A program made the position numbers and the translations under genes. From Pseudomonas sp. UBA4194 (lineage in GTDB: Bacteria; Pseudomonadota; Gammaproteobacteria; Pseudomonadales; Pseudomonadaceae), in contig NZ_DFUE01000075.1 of the NCBI RefSeq assembly GCF_002379585.1, positions 2,884-66,883 on the forward strand: 64,000 nt of DNA, in the 5' to 3' direction. Shown in pieces: positions 49,087 through 59,136 of this stretch. Within the stretch, counting starts at the first letter, position 1, and each line of letters opens with the position of its first letter. Below the pieces are notes generated by a model. It did not search any database and was not told where the DNA came from. It saw only the letters and a program-made list of their open reading frames with translations.

Positions 49087-49424
49087 TGACCTTTGAAGCG
49101 TTTTACAAGTTCACGAATGTCCACCTGTTCCACCCACACCATCAACTTGATACTGAGCGGAATCACTACCAGTGCGCAGAAAAATGCCGCAACGCCATTT
49201 GTAAGTTGGGGTAAAAGCATCACTGCCAGGGGTGTGAACAACACACCCACACCCGCGGACATCGCCAGGCTGCACAGGGTCTGCCAACCTTTGAGCGGCT
49301 GTCGGACACTGACCACCAGACAGGCACCCAGCCCGGCACCGAACAAGGTTTCGAGATCAAACCACGGCCCCTGTACCCAGGCGCTGACCAATGGCCCGAC
49401 CTGCTGCAAGAATTCATTGGTCAT
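49083..49424 (-). CDS. holin-like membrane protein
   Basis: A 113-residue protein with three hydrophobic helices (about 25-45, 50-72, 78-98) and a charged C-terminus (VDIRELVKRFKGQ). Size, topology and neighbourhood match the putative holins placed next to regulators in Pseudomonas tailocin/prophage lysis modules. No endolysin, spanin or tail gene is nearby, so it seems an orphan. A holin would let lysis enzymes cross the inner membrane; this role is inferred. Confidence 0.68.
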   Translation of the reverse strand: MTNEFLQQVGPLVSAWVQGPWFDLETLFGAGLGACLVVSVRQPLKGWQTLCSLAMSAGVGVLFTPLAVMLLPQLTNGVAAFFCALVVIPLSIKLMVWVEQVDIRELVKRFKGQ

Positions 49425-49671
49425 GGTCGGCTCGCTCTGAACACATACTCCTGCCTACGGAAGGCCGGGCGCTGCGGTGATGGGCGTGGTGGACGAACAT
49501 GGGACTACCCGGTCTCGAAGCCGCGGTGTGCGGCGTTGAAGTCATACTCGCTGCGCCAGGGACGAGCAGCAACCGGGTGGGCTTGTAGGCAGCCTGCACA
49601 GAGGCAGACCGCGCGGGTGAACCCGCGCGCAAGAAGGGAGAGAGGTATCAGCGAGCTTGGGGCGGGCCCCT
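49425..49671. other. gap between SulP and holin-like genes, with hairpin
   Basis: About 247 bases. A perfect palindrome, GCGCGGGTGAACCCGCGC at 49611..49628, lies 44 bases after the SulP stop on that gene's strand and may mark its transcript end; it lacks a T run. The rest likely holds the holin-like gene's promoter. No gene is seen. Confidence 0.45.
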
Positions 49672-51126
49672 CTAGGCAATGGCCACAGCGGCCCCGGCTT
49701 TCTCCAGCAGGCGCTGGCAGCGGGGCGACAGGCGTCGCAGTTGCAGTGTCTTGCCGAACTTCTCGTAGCGCCCTGCCAGGTTTTCCAGCGCGGCAATGGC
49801 GGAATGGTCCACCAAGTGCAGATGGCCGCAGTCGATGTCCACCTGTTGTGGATCGTTCTGCGGATCGAACAGCGCCTGAAAGTGAGTGGTGGAGGCAAAG
49901 AACAGCGTGCCCCGAGGTGTATAGGTGCGCAGCCCGTCGATGCTGTCATCGACTTCACAGGTGATTTCCCGCGAGTGCTGCCAGGCGAACGCCAGGGCGG
50001 CGATCAAGATGCCACACAAGACGGCAGTGGCCAGATCGGTGAATACCGTAATGATGGTCACGGCGATGACCACCAACGCATCGTTCAATGGCACTTTGCC
50101 CAGTACCCGCAGCGAACCCCAGGCGAAGGTCTGCTGAGCCACGACGAACATCACGCCAGCAAGGGCGGCCAACGGAATCCGTTCGATCAGGGGCGACAGG
50201 AACAGGATGAACAGCAGGATCATGATGCCGCTGACTACACCGGACAGCCTTCCTCGGCCACCCGAACTGAGGTTGATCACGGTCTGCCCGATCATGGCGC
50301 AGCCACCCATGCCACCGAACAGTCCGGAGATCACGTTGGCAAGGCCCAGCGCTACGCATTCACGGTTGGGTTGGCCGCGGGTTTCGGTGATCTCATCGGT
50401 GAGATTGAAGGTCAGCAGGGTTTCCAGCAAGCCGACCATGGCCATCAGCATGGCGTAGGGCGCGATGATCTTCAGGGTGGCTAGGTCCAGCGGCACGCTT
50501 GGCCAGTGGAAGCTCGGCAGATTGCCGGCAATGGTTGCCATGTCGGCCAGGGTGCGGGTAGGCAGATGCAGGAGCTCGACCAGCACGCTGACGCCAACGA
50601 TGGCCACCAGGGCGCCCGGAATCGCCTTGGTCAGGCGTGGCAGCAGATAGACCACGGCCATGGTCAGAGCCACCAGCCCAGCCATCACCAGCAACGGCGC
50701 GGTGGCCAGCCAGTGACCGTCTTCGGTCTTGAAGTGCTCGAGCTGCGACAAGGCGATGACAATCGCCAGGCCATTGACGAAACCCAGCATCACCGGATGC
50801 GGCACCATGCGCACCAGCTTGCCCAGCCGCAGCAGGCCGAACAGCAACATCACCAGCCCGCTGAGGACCACGGTCGCCAGCAGGTACTGCACGCCGTGCT
50901 GCACCACCAACGCCACGATGACCACCGCCATGGAGCCTGCAGCCCCCGAGATCATGGCCGGTCGGCCACCCAGCAGCGCGGTGAGCGTGCAGATGATGAA
51001 GGCGCCATACAGACCCATCAATGGGTTGACCTGAGCCACCAAGGCGAAGGCGATGCACTCGGGCACCAGGGCGAATGAAGAAGTCAGGCCGGCAAGAACG
51101 TTGCGGCGTATATCGGTCAGCGACAT
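49672..51126 (-). CDS. SulP-family anion transporter with STAS domain
   Basis: A 484-residue inner-membrane transporter of the SLC26/SulP family. It has about 10-12 helices, a first segment with SSFALVPECIAFALVAQVNPLMGLYGAF (family signature region), the conserved GGMGGCAMIGQTVINLSSGGRGRLSG, and a C-terminal cytoplasmic STAS domain from about residue 400 (VDIDCGHLHLVDHSAIAALE). Members carry sulfate, bicarbonate or dicarboxylates; the BicA-like bicarbonate type is possible. No sulfate-assimilation or carbonic anhydrase gene is adjacent to decide. It is monocistronic. Confidence 0.9.
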   Translation of the reverse strand: MSLTDIRRNVLAGLTSSFALVPECIAFALVAQVNPLMGLYGAFIICTLTALLGGRPAMISGAAGSMAVVIVALVVQHGVQYLLATVVLSGLVMLLFGLLRLGKLVRMVPHPVMLGFVNGLAIVIALSQLEHFKTEDGHWLATAPLLVMAGLVALTMAVVYLLPRLTKAIPGALVAIVGVSVLVELLHLPTRTLADMATIAGNLPSFHWPSVPLDLATLKIIAPYAMLMAMVGLLETLLTFNLTDEITETRGQPNRECVALGLANVISGLFGGMGGCAMIGQTVINLSSGGRGRLSGVVSGIMILLFILFLSPLIERIPLAALAGVMFVVAQQTFAWGSLRVLGKVPLNDALVVIAVTIITVFTDLATAVLCGILIAALAFAWQHSREITCEVDDSIDGLRTYTPRGTLFFASTTHFQALFDPQNDPQQVDIDCGHLHLVDHSAIAALENLAGRYEKFGKTLQLRRLSPRCQRLLEKAGAAVAIA

Positions 51127-51142
51127 GCGGTACCTATCAGCA

Positions 51143-51171
51143 CAAAAGCCCCACGGCCGGTAAGGGCCGTG
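51143..51171 (-). terminator. terminator of the aldo/keto reductase gene
   Basis: A 7-bp stem (CACGGCC with GGCCGTG, loop six bases) is followed on the minus strand by GGGCTTTTGTG. It lies about 60 bases after the aldo/keto reductase stop and just before the SulP start. Confidence 0.65.
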
Positions 51172-51231
51172 AGGTGCGGTTTCAAATTCTTGGAAGGTGC
51201 GCAGTTTAACAGGTGTTGCGAGGTGTGTCTG

Positions 51232-52068
51232 TCAGGCACCCATATCGAAGGTGTCCGGGTTGGGACCCAGGCGCCCGGTGTGGGGAATGTGCGCAATGCC
51301 TTGCAGATCCTGCTCATCGAGCTCGAAATCGAACACGTCGAGGTTCTGCGCGATGCGCTCCGGGTTGCTGGAGCGAGGGATGACCACATGACGGTTCTGA
51401 ATGTGCCAGCGCAGAATGACCTGGGCGGCGGACTTGCCGTGTTTTTCGGCAATCTGCGAGATCACCGGCTGCGACAGCAGTGCGCCGCCCTGGCCCAGCG
51501 GGCTCCAGGACTCGGTGACGATGCCTTTGGCCTGGCAATACTCCACCAGCTCCACCTGGGGGAAGTCCGGGTGCAGCTCGATCTGGTTCACCGACGGTGT
51601 AACGCCCGTGTCGGCGATGATGTGTTCCAGGTGCTCGGGGTGGAAGTTGGACACGCCGATCGAACGCACACGACCTTCTTCCTGCAGGCGCACGAAGGCT
51701 TTCCAGGTGTCGCGATACGCGGCCTTCTTCGGCAGGGCCCAATGGATCAGATACAGGTCCAGGTACTCCAGCCCGAGCTTTTGCAGGCTGGCGTCGAAAG
51801 CACGCAGGGTACTGTCGTAGCCCTGATCGGCGTTCCACAGCTTGGTGGTGATGAAAATCTCTTCACGGGCCAGGGCGCTCTCGGCAACCGCGCGACCGAC
51901 GCCCGCTTCGTTGCCGTAGATCATCGCGGTGTCGATATGGCGGTAGCCTGCTTTCAGAGCGGCGACGCTGGAGGCGTAGGCCTGATCATCGTCCAGCTGC
52001 CAGACGCCGAGACCCAGTTGGGGAATCTGGATACCGTCGTTGAGGGTAATGAGGGGGGCTTGAGGCAT
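51232..52068 (-). CDS. aldo/keto reductase (2,5-diketo-gluconate reductase-like)
   Basis: A 278-residue NADPH-dependent AKR5-type reductase. The catalytic tetrad is visible: Asp in YRHIDTAMIYGNE, Tyr in the same motif (IYGNE), Lys in FITTKLWN and His in YLIHWALP. The cofactor motif IPRSSNPERIAQN is near the C-terminus. GGAG lies seven bases before the ATG. Likely substrates are diketo-gluconate or reactive aldehydes. It sits 104 bases after bkdB in the same direction, where lpdV would be in a typical bkd operon, but a hairpin separates them. Confidence 0.9.
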   Translation of the reverse strand: MPQAPLITLNDGIQIPQLGLGVWQLDDDQAYASSVAALKAGYRHIDTAMIYGNEAGVGRAVAESALAREEIFITTKLWNADQGYDSTLRAFDASLQKLGLEYLDLYLIHWALPKKAAYRDTWKAFVRLQEEGRVRSIGVSNFHPEHLEHIIADTGVTPSVNQIELHPDFPQVELVEYCQAKGIVTESWSPLGQGGALLSQPVISQIAEKHGKSAAQVILRWHIQNRHVVIPRSSNPERIAQNLDVFDFELDEQDLQGIAHIPHTGRLGPNPDTFDMGA

Positions 52069-52145
52069 GAATAAACTCCAGTCGATAAAGTGAGTCACCG
52101 GAATGTCGACCCCAGTGTTCACGACGGAGTTCAGCCGATAGGCAA

Positions 52146-52166
52146 GCCGGCGCTCGAGGCGCCGGC
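52146..52166 (-). terminator. GC-rich hairpin after bkdB
   Basis: A perfect 8-bp stem (GCCGGCGC with GCGCCGGC, loop TCGAG) begins seven bases after the bkdB stop on the minus strand. There is no T run, so termination is only probable; it may also protect the message end. Confidence 0.42.
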
Positions 52167-52172
52167 TCGTAC

Positions 52173-53399
52173 TCAAGGTTCGAGGAACAGCATGGCAGGT
52201 TGTTCCAGCAAGGCGCGCACGGCCTGGATGAACCGTGCGGCATCCATACCGTCGACGACCCGGTGGTCGAACGAACTGGACAGATTCATCATCTTGCGCA
52301 CCGCGATCTGACCGGCCACCACCATGGGCCGCTCGACGATGCGGTTGACCCCGACAATGGCCACCTCAGGCTGGTTGATGACCGGCGTGGAGACGATCCC
52401 GCCCAAGGCGCCGAGGCTGGTGAGGGTGATGGTCGAACCGCTCAGTTCCTCGCGGCTGGCCTTGCCCGAGCGGGCGGCCACGGCGAGCCGATTGATCTCT
52501 GCGGCCGTGCGCCACAGGTCGGCCGCTTCGGCATGCCTGAGCACCGGCACCATCAGGCCGTTGTCACTCTGGGTCGCGACCCCGACGTGCACGGCGCCGT
52601 ACTGGGTGATGACCTGTTGCTGGTCATCGTAGTGCGCGTTGATCTGCGGGAAGTCGCGCAGGGCCACCACCAGGGCGCGGATCAGCAAGGGCAGCAAGGT
52701 CAACTTGCCGCGCTCGGCACCCCACTTGGCATTGATATCGGCACGCAGCGCTTCCAGCGCAGTGACGTCGATTTCTTCCACATAGCTGAAATGGGCGACC
52801 TGGCGTTTGGCTTCCTGCATGCGCTGGGCAATACGTCGGCGCAGGCCGATCACGGGGATACGTGTCTGCTCCTGACGTGGCGCTCGACCCTGCTGGAGGG
52901 GTTGGCGCTGTTCCAGAAACGCATCCAGATCGGCATGTCGGATACGCCCGGCGGGGCCAGTGCCGCGTAACTGCTGCAGATCGACGCCTTCATCCTTGGC
53001 GCGCTTGCGCACCGCAGGCGAGGCCAGCGCACGGCCCGGCTCGGGGGACGCAGGCGGTGCTGGTACCGGTTCGACCCGCGCTGTGGTATCGGGCGCCGAC
53101 TCGGGCACCTGGACCGCTGGCGTCGTGGCCGGCTCGGCATCACGATGGTTGCCATCGCCCAGCACTTCAATGCGAATCAGCTCCGAGCCCACCGCCATGA
53201 CTTCACCGGGCTGGCCGCCCAGGGCCATGACGGTCCCCGCCACGGAACTGGGAATTTCCACCGTCGCCTTGTCGGTCATCACATCCGCCAGCACCTGGTC
53301 TTCGCTGACGGTATCACCGACCTTGACGAACCACTCCACCAACTCCACTTGTGCAATGCCTTCGCCAATGTCCGGCATGCGGATCACATGAGTGCCCAT
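52173..53399 (-). CDS. bkdB: branched-chain keto-acid dehydrogenase E2, BkdB
   Basis: A 408-residue dihydrolipoyl acyltransferase, core of the complex that converts keto acids of Leu, Ile and Val to acyl-CoA. The lipoyl domain has Lys44 in MTDKATVEIP. A Pro/Ala linker leads to the subunit-binding domain (~130-165, ASPAVRKRAKDEGVDLQQL). The catalytic domain ends with the active-site His379 in SFDHRVVDGMDAARF. The stop of bkdA2 is directly before its ATG. The usual next gene, lpdV (E3), is missing. Confidence 0.95.
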   Translation of the reverse strand: MGTHVIRMPDIGEGIAQVELVEWFVKVGDTVSEDQVLADVMTDKATVEIPSSVAGTVMALGGQPGEVMAVGSELIRIEVLGDGNHRDAEPATTPAVQVPESAPDTTARVEPVPAPPASPEPGRALASPAVRKRAKDEGVDLQQLRGTGPAGRIRHADLDAFLEQRQPLQQGRAPRQEQTRIPVIGLRRRIAQRMQEAKRQVAHFSYVEEIDVTALEALRADINAKWGAERGKLTLLPLLIRALVVALRDFPQINAHYDDQQQVITQYGAVHVGVATQSDNGLMVPVLRHAEAADLWRTAAEINRLAVAARSGKASREELSGSTITLTSLGALGGIVSTPVINQPEVAIVGVNRIVERPMVVAGQIAVRKMMNLSSSFDHRVVDGMDAARFIQAVRALLEQPAMLFLEP

Positions 53400-54455
53400 T
53401 CAAGCCTCCATTACACGTTGCAAGGCGGCGCCAACGCGGGCCGGCCCAGGGAAATACGCCCATTCCTGCGCGTGGGGGTAGGGGGTGTCCCAGCCGGTCA
53501 CGCGCTCGATGGGCGACTCCAGGTAATGGAAGCAATGCTCCTGCACCAGCGCCACCAGTTCGGCGCCAAAGCCGCAGGTGCGGGTCGCTTCGTGAACCAC
53601 CACACAGCGACCGGTCTTGCGCACCGAGTTGACGATGGTGTCCAGGTCCAGCGGCCACAGGCTGCGCAGGTCGATGACTTCGGCATCGATGCCGGTCTCC
53701 TCGGCGGCAGCAGTGGCGACGTACACCGTGGTGCCATAGGTCAACACCGTAACCTGCTTGCCCGGGCGCACGATGGCCGCGCTGTCCAGTGGCACATTGT
53801 AGTAGCCCTCCGGTACGGCACTGGCGGCGTGCTTGGACCACGGTGTTACCGGCCGGTCGTGATGGCCATCGAATGGGCCGTTGTACAGCCGCTTGGGTTC
53901 TAGGAAGATCACTGGGTCATCGTTTTCGATGGCAGCGATCAGCAGGCCCTTGGCGTCGTAGGGGTTGGACGGCATCACCGTGCGCAGGCCACAGACCTGG
54001 GTGAAGATCGCCTCGGGGCTCTGGCTGTGAGTCTGGCCGCCATAGATACCCCCACCGCAGGGCATCCGCACGGTCATGGGCGCGCTGAACTGCCCGGCCG
54101 AACGAAACCGCAACCGCGCCGCTTCCGAGGCCAGTTGGTCATAGGCTGGATACACGTAGTCGGCGAACTGGATTTCAGCGACCGGGCGCAATCCATAAGC
54201 GCCCATGCCGACAGCGATACCCACGATGCCGCTTTCGGAGATGGGTGTGTCGAAAACCCGCGAGCGGCCGTACTTGGCCTGTAGCCCTTCGGTGCAGCGA
54301 AACACGCCGCCGAAATAGCCGATGTCCTGGCCGAACGCTACCACATTGGGATCGCGCTCGAGCATCACGTCCATGGCCGAGCGGATGGCATGGACCATGC
54401 TCATGATGGAGGTGGCACCCTCGGTGCGTTGCAAACTGTCCGTGCTCATGTTCAT
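53400..54455 (-). CDS. bkdA2: branched-chain keto-acid dehydrogenase E1 beta, BkdA2
   Basis: A 351-residue beta subunit of the thiamine-diphosphate decarboxylase. Landmarks are VVAFGQDIGYFGGVFRCTEG, RVFDTPISESGIVGIAVGMG, MPCGGGIYGGQTHSQSPE and LTYGTTVYVATAAAEETG; the C-terminal VTGWDTPYPHAQEWAYFPG matches P. putida BkdA2 closely from memory. Four bases follow the bkdA1 stop, and bkdB abuts its end, so all three subunits are co-translated. Confidence 0.96.
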   Translation of the reverse strand: MNMSTDSLQRTEGATSIMSMVHAIRSAMDVMLERDPNVVAFGQDIGYFGGVFRCTEGLQAKYGRSRVFDTPISESGIVGIAVGMGAYGLRPVAEIQFADYVYPAYDQLASEAARLRFRSAGQFSAPMTVRMPCGGGIYGGQTHSQSPEAIFTQVCGLRTVMPSNPYDAKGLLIAAIENDDPVIFLEPKRLYNGPFDGHHDRPVTPWSKHAASAVPEGYYNVPLDSAAIVRPGKQVTVLTYGTTVYVATAAAEETGIDAEVIDLRSLWPLDLDTIVNSVRKTGRCVVVHEATRTCGFGAELVALVQEHCFHYLESPIERVTGWDTPYPHAQEWAYFPGPARVGAALQRVMEA

Positions 54456-54459
54456 CGCC

Positions 54460-55731
<1,272 letters not shown>

Positions 55732-55932
55732 CTATCGTTCAGTCTAGTCGGCAAATGCCGGCGTCTCGGTGCTTATGCTAATGCCAGTGCCGAAGAAAAA
55801 TTTTCCTCAAAAGAGCCACGCCGACGCCTGCGCAGCATCGTTCATGCAGTTTTGCTGCTTCCACAGGCAAAAATATGCAGTCATCGGACGATTGCCTGCG
55901 CGGTCGGCAGACGCTGGCTGGGGGGCGAAAAC

Positions 55933-55958
55933 GACAAAACCCGCCGAAGCGGGTTCTG
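55933..55958 (-). terminator. intrinsic terminator of the SAF oxidoreductase gene
   Basis: A 7-bp stem AACCCGC/GCGGGTT with tetraloop CGAA is followed on the minus strand by TTTGTCGTTTT. It lies 27 bases after the stop of the gene at 55985, before the bkdA1 leader. Confidence 0.82.
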
Positions 55959-55984
55959 TGGTCAATCAGTCGCACAAGCGCTGA

Positions 55985-57223
55985 TCAGGGGTGTGCAGCT
56001 TCGGGTACTGCATAGGTCTCCGGTGCGCCGCCCAGCCCTGCCAGCATCGGCAGATCTTCCACCAGCACGCGAGGTGCACGGCGCTGTTGCAGGACGATAT
56101 CCAGTGCGCGGCTTGGCAGGAGGTCGACGTCGTCGAAGGTGATGATCTGCCCAGGCTCGACCGCACGGGTCAGCACAGCGTGATTCATCAGGCCGATCGG
56201 CACGTGGTTGGGGTTGCGCTCGATGATCAGCCCTTCGCCGCGGAACTGGAATCCGCCGATGCCGCGCACCACGCGCTCACCGGCGGGCATCGCATGCTTG
56301 GCGATGGCCGCCACGCCCAGGGTCGGCGTGGTCGAATTGTTGAGCAGCACGCCGCCACCGCCCAGAACCCGGCGCAGGGTCTTGCCGACCTCCAGGGAGC
56401 ACAGGTGGAAAGGGCGGAGCAGGGCATAGTAGGGGCCCCCACCCATTTTCAGGTATTGCAGCGCTGACTGTTGAACGCGATCGTGCCGCCCCACCAGGAA
56501 CACGCCCCCTGCCGGATAGCCGCTGGGGATGACGTAGTCGACGATGGACTGGCCGATACTGTCGGCCATGGCGCCGAGTACGGCAGCGCTCTCGTCCAGG
56601 TTGGTGGAGGGGATACCTTCCAGGCCCTGGCGGGTGATGGTGGCGCCGAAGCCATTACCGACCAGAACCTGCTCGATCTGCACCTTGGTGCCGTCGGTGA
56701 ACGAGGTGGTCTGGTCGATGCTGATGCCCTGGCGACCCGACCAGTAGGCCATGTCGGCGGGGGTCGGGTTGTGGTTCAGGTAGCCTTTCATGTTGCCGTA
56801 CACCAGCGGCTCGAAACCCATCAGGATGGCTTCTTCGCGCAGGGCAGCGAGCGAACCCGGCTGATCGCCTTCGGCTTCGGTGATGAAACCCTTGCCGGCC
56901 AGATAGGACCCGGTGGTCACTTGCAGTTCGGCATTGACCGTGACCACACGCAGGCCGGCGCTGAAGGCGCGCTCGATGACCACCGTGCCATGGCACACGT
57001 CGCCGCTGCACTCGATCAGCAGGTCGCTGTTATCGATCAGATCGTCCAGCGAGTTGGTCAACACATCATTGAGCGGGAAGTCGGCGACGTCACGCAGGGG
57101 GCGGCGGGTCAATACCCGCGTGACCTGCATGTCCTTGTAGTGCCTGGCGATCAGCAATACCAACGCGCGTGCAATCATGCCCGTGCCGCTTACTCCAATT
57201 CTTGTAACAGTCGATTTGTCCAT
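55985..57223 (-). CDS. homoserine-dehydrogenase-like oxidoreductase with SAF domain
   Basis: A 412-residue protein with an N-terminal NAD(P)-binding fold (RIGVSGTGMIARALVLLI), a homoserine-dehydrogenase-like central part (LIECSGDVCHGTVVIERAF, VVTVNAELQVTTGSYL) and a C-terminal SAF domain from about residue 340 (GLMNHAVLTRAVEPGQIITFDDVDL), the fold found in sialic-acid synthases and FlgA. Such oxidoreductases occur in polysaccharide and flagellin glycan clusters, but the substrate is unknown. The start MDKSTVTRIGVSG follows no strong site. It sits downstream of the glycosyltransferase gene in the same orientation, likely one operon. Confidence 0.8.
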   Translation of the reverse strand: MDKSTVTRIGVSGTGMIARALVLLIARHYKDMQVTRVLTRRPLRDVADFPLNDVLTNSLDDLIDNSDLLIECSGDVCHGTVVIERAFSAGLRVVTVNAELQVTTGSYLAGKGFITEAEGDQPGSLAALREEAILMGFEPLVYGNMKGYLNHNPTPADMAYWSGRQGISIDQTTSFTDGTKVQIEQVLVGNGFGATITRQGLEGIPSTNLDESAAVLGAMADSIGQSIVDYVIPSGYPAGGVFLVGRHDRVQQSALQYLKMGGGPYYALLRPFHLCSLEVGKTLRRVLGGGGVLLNNSTTPTLGVAAIAKHAMPAGERVVRGIGGFQFRGEGLIIERNPNHVPIGLMNHAVLTRAVEPGQIITFDDVDLLPSRALDIVLQQRRAPRVLVEDLPMLAGLGGAPETYAVPEAAHP

Positions 57224-57308
57224 GCGGGCGCACTCTATCTGGTTGAACAGCAGGAAAACGGCTACGCATACGCGCAAGCCCAGGAAAAACGGGGGTGCAG
57301 CCAGGCGG

Positions 57309-58394
57309 TCAACGCAATGGGTACGTCGAACTCATGCCCAGCTTGGAATTTTCACCGTCGTGGATCGCCCGCCGCAGCAGCGCTAGGCGCTCCTGGGCAT
57401 TGCGTCTTCGCGCAAAATGGCTGAGCAGTGCATTGAAGATCTTGCGATTGAGCTGGTAGACCCAGGGCGAAGCCAGCCATACATGTTTGTCGAACCAGGC
57501 CTGGTTGCGCGCCGAGTAATAAGCACGGAAGTCAGAGTTGCCGAGCAGAAAGGCTTCATAGATGTTGCTGGTGCGTGCCTTGTTGTTCCAGGAATCTTCC
57601 AGCTCGTCGATGACCGCGTCGGTCAGCAGGTACAGATAGCCCCCATTGGCGGTGATACGGCGGGTGTATTCGGTATCGTCGACATACAGCACCAGCTCGC
57701 GGCGGGGCACGCCGATGCTTTCATACAGGCTTCGATGCGCGAGCATTCCGCCATAGGGAGCGAACGGCAGGCTGACCATGGCGGCCGGCTTGCCTGTACG
57801 CTTGCCCCATGGACGTCGACGCCAGAGCTTGTAAGGGATTTGGGCGAAGTGAAAACCGAAGTAGCTGGAGGGCAACTGGGTGGCGAAACAGGTCGGTACG
57901 CCCTGGGCAATATCCTCTTGCTGGCCAGGACGGAAGCCCAGTACCGCCACCAGGCTGCGGCCGTGCACGCCTTCGAGTGCCTTGAGTTCGGTATGCAGCA
58001 GCTGTACGGCGGCTGGCGTTGGCGTGTTGTCGTCGTCCATCATCCAGATGTATTCGGCCCCGCTGGCCAACGCGGCTTCGATCCCCACCGCGTAGCCATT
58101 GGCCGATCCGCTGTTCTCGTCGAGCTCTATCAGGCGTACCCGGCCAGGCCAGCGAGCGGCCAACTGATCGATGGGGGCGGTGGCAGCGTTGCTGACAATC
58201 AGCACCTCGTCGATCTCGCTGAACCCCAGGGCGTCGGTCACCAGTTGATCGAGGTAGCCCAGGCGATCGCCATAGGTCACCGTGACTATCGTGGTGCCGA
58301 GTTTGGGCTGCGCTTGCTCTGTGCCGGCGAACACCTCACGGTAGGAATAGCCATCTACATAGATCGTGGAGTTCGGTTCACGAATATCGACCAT
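57309..58394 (-). CDS. family 2 glycosyltransferase
   Basis: A 361-residue soluble GT-A glycosyltransferase. TTIVTVTYGDRLGYLDQLV, VSNAATAP, the metal-binding DxD in YIWMMDDDNTPTP, and YVDDTEYTRRITANGG form the family pattern; FAPYGGMLAHRSLYES is the acceptor loop seen in rhamnosyl/galactofuranosyl-type enzymes. There is no membrane helix. The start at 58394 (MVDIREPNSTIYVDGYSY) is preceded by GAAGG. It is the first gene of the two-gene minus-strand unit, 85 bases before the SAF oxidoreductase, and diverges from the acyl-transfer cassette. Confidence 0.87.
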   Translation of the reverse strand: MVDIREPNSTIYVDGYSYREVFAGTEQAQPKLGTTIVTVTYGDRLGYLDQLVTDALGFSEIDEVLIVSNAATAPIDQLAARWPGRVRLIELDENSGSANGYAVGIEAALASGAEYIWMMDDDNTPTPAAVQLLHTELKALEGVHGRSLVAVLGFRPGQQEDIAQGVPTCFATQLPSSYFGFHFAQIPYKLWRRRPWGKRTGKPAAMVSLPFAPYGGMLAHRSLYESIGVPRRELVLYVDDTEYTRRITANGGYLYLLTDAVIDELEDSWNNKARTSNIYEAFLLGNSDFRAYYSARNQAWFDKHVWLASPWVYQLNRKIFNALLSHFARRRNAQERLALLRRAIHDGENSKLGMSSTYPLR

Positions 58395-59136
58395 GGGAAT
58401 GCCTTCGCTTGAGGATGATGGGCACAGAGCTGCCAATTGGGATACAACGGTTGTCCACATAAAGGCGCGTCGAGTTTTTGTTCAAGCAGCAGGCAAATGC
58501 CATTAATGGCAGCAACTTTCCACTTCGTGAGAAAGAGCGCGCAAGTCGCCAATGCTATAGCTACCGCACAGACCTGCCATGCAACAGGTTCCAGATCCAG
58601 CACGTAAGGTCCCACGGGAAAACACAGACTTTTGCACTAAGGCCAAAGTGACTTGACCCGTCCTGGCGCCCTAAATCAAGGGTCTGCGGAGTGCTGAAAT
58701 GGATTAAAGGCGTCGAGGATGAAGAAGTCAACGCAGCACCGGCCAAATATTGACAAAATGTTTATATTTGTAACAGAGCATTGTTAAGTCATTGATTTAT
58801 ATAGGCGCCATTAATGTGGCGCATCGATTGTCAAGATTTTGAATGACGGTTTTGCTGCGTCAAAAAACAAAAAGTGTGCTACCAAGCTGATTTTTAGCGG
58901 GTTTTTTGAACTATTTAAGTGCGTTGTAAGTACAGGCTTGCGCTGGTCATTTAATTGATCCATTCTTTTGCCGTCCGTCAGCACTATGGAACTTGCCCCA
59001 TCTCTCTGCTTTTGACGGCTCTGCCCTTTGAAGTTGATGCACTTCGATATCGCCTGTCGGCGATGGCTGTGCGGTGAAGGTTGCCGGCACGGCGCTACTT
59101 TTTGTCAGTATCTTTACCGGTCACGGGGTATCGCCG
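58395..59136. other. long AT-rich divergent control region
   Basis: These 742 bases hold no gene I can support. From about 58730 to 58960 base composition turns strikingly A/T-rich (for example TTGACAAAATGTTTATATTT), unlike the rest of the window. It separates the glycosyltransferase and the MBOAT gene, so promoters for both should lie here, perhaps under H-NS-family (MvaT/TurB) silencing. A GTG at 59074 leaves the MBOAT frame open, but the ATG at 59137 fits the family better. Confidence 0.55.

Noticed and set aside
58750..58772. sigma-70 promoter at TTGACA in the AT-rich gap
   Set aside because: TTGACA is present but no acceptable -10 box lies 16-18 bases downstream, so I did not list it as a promoter.
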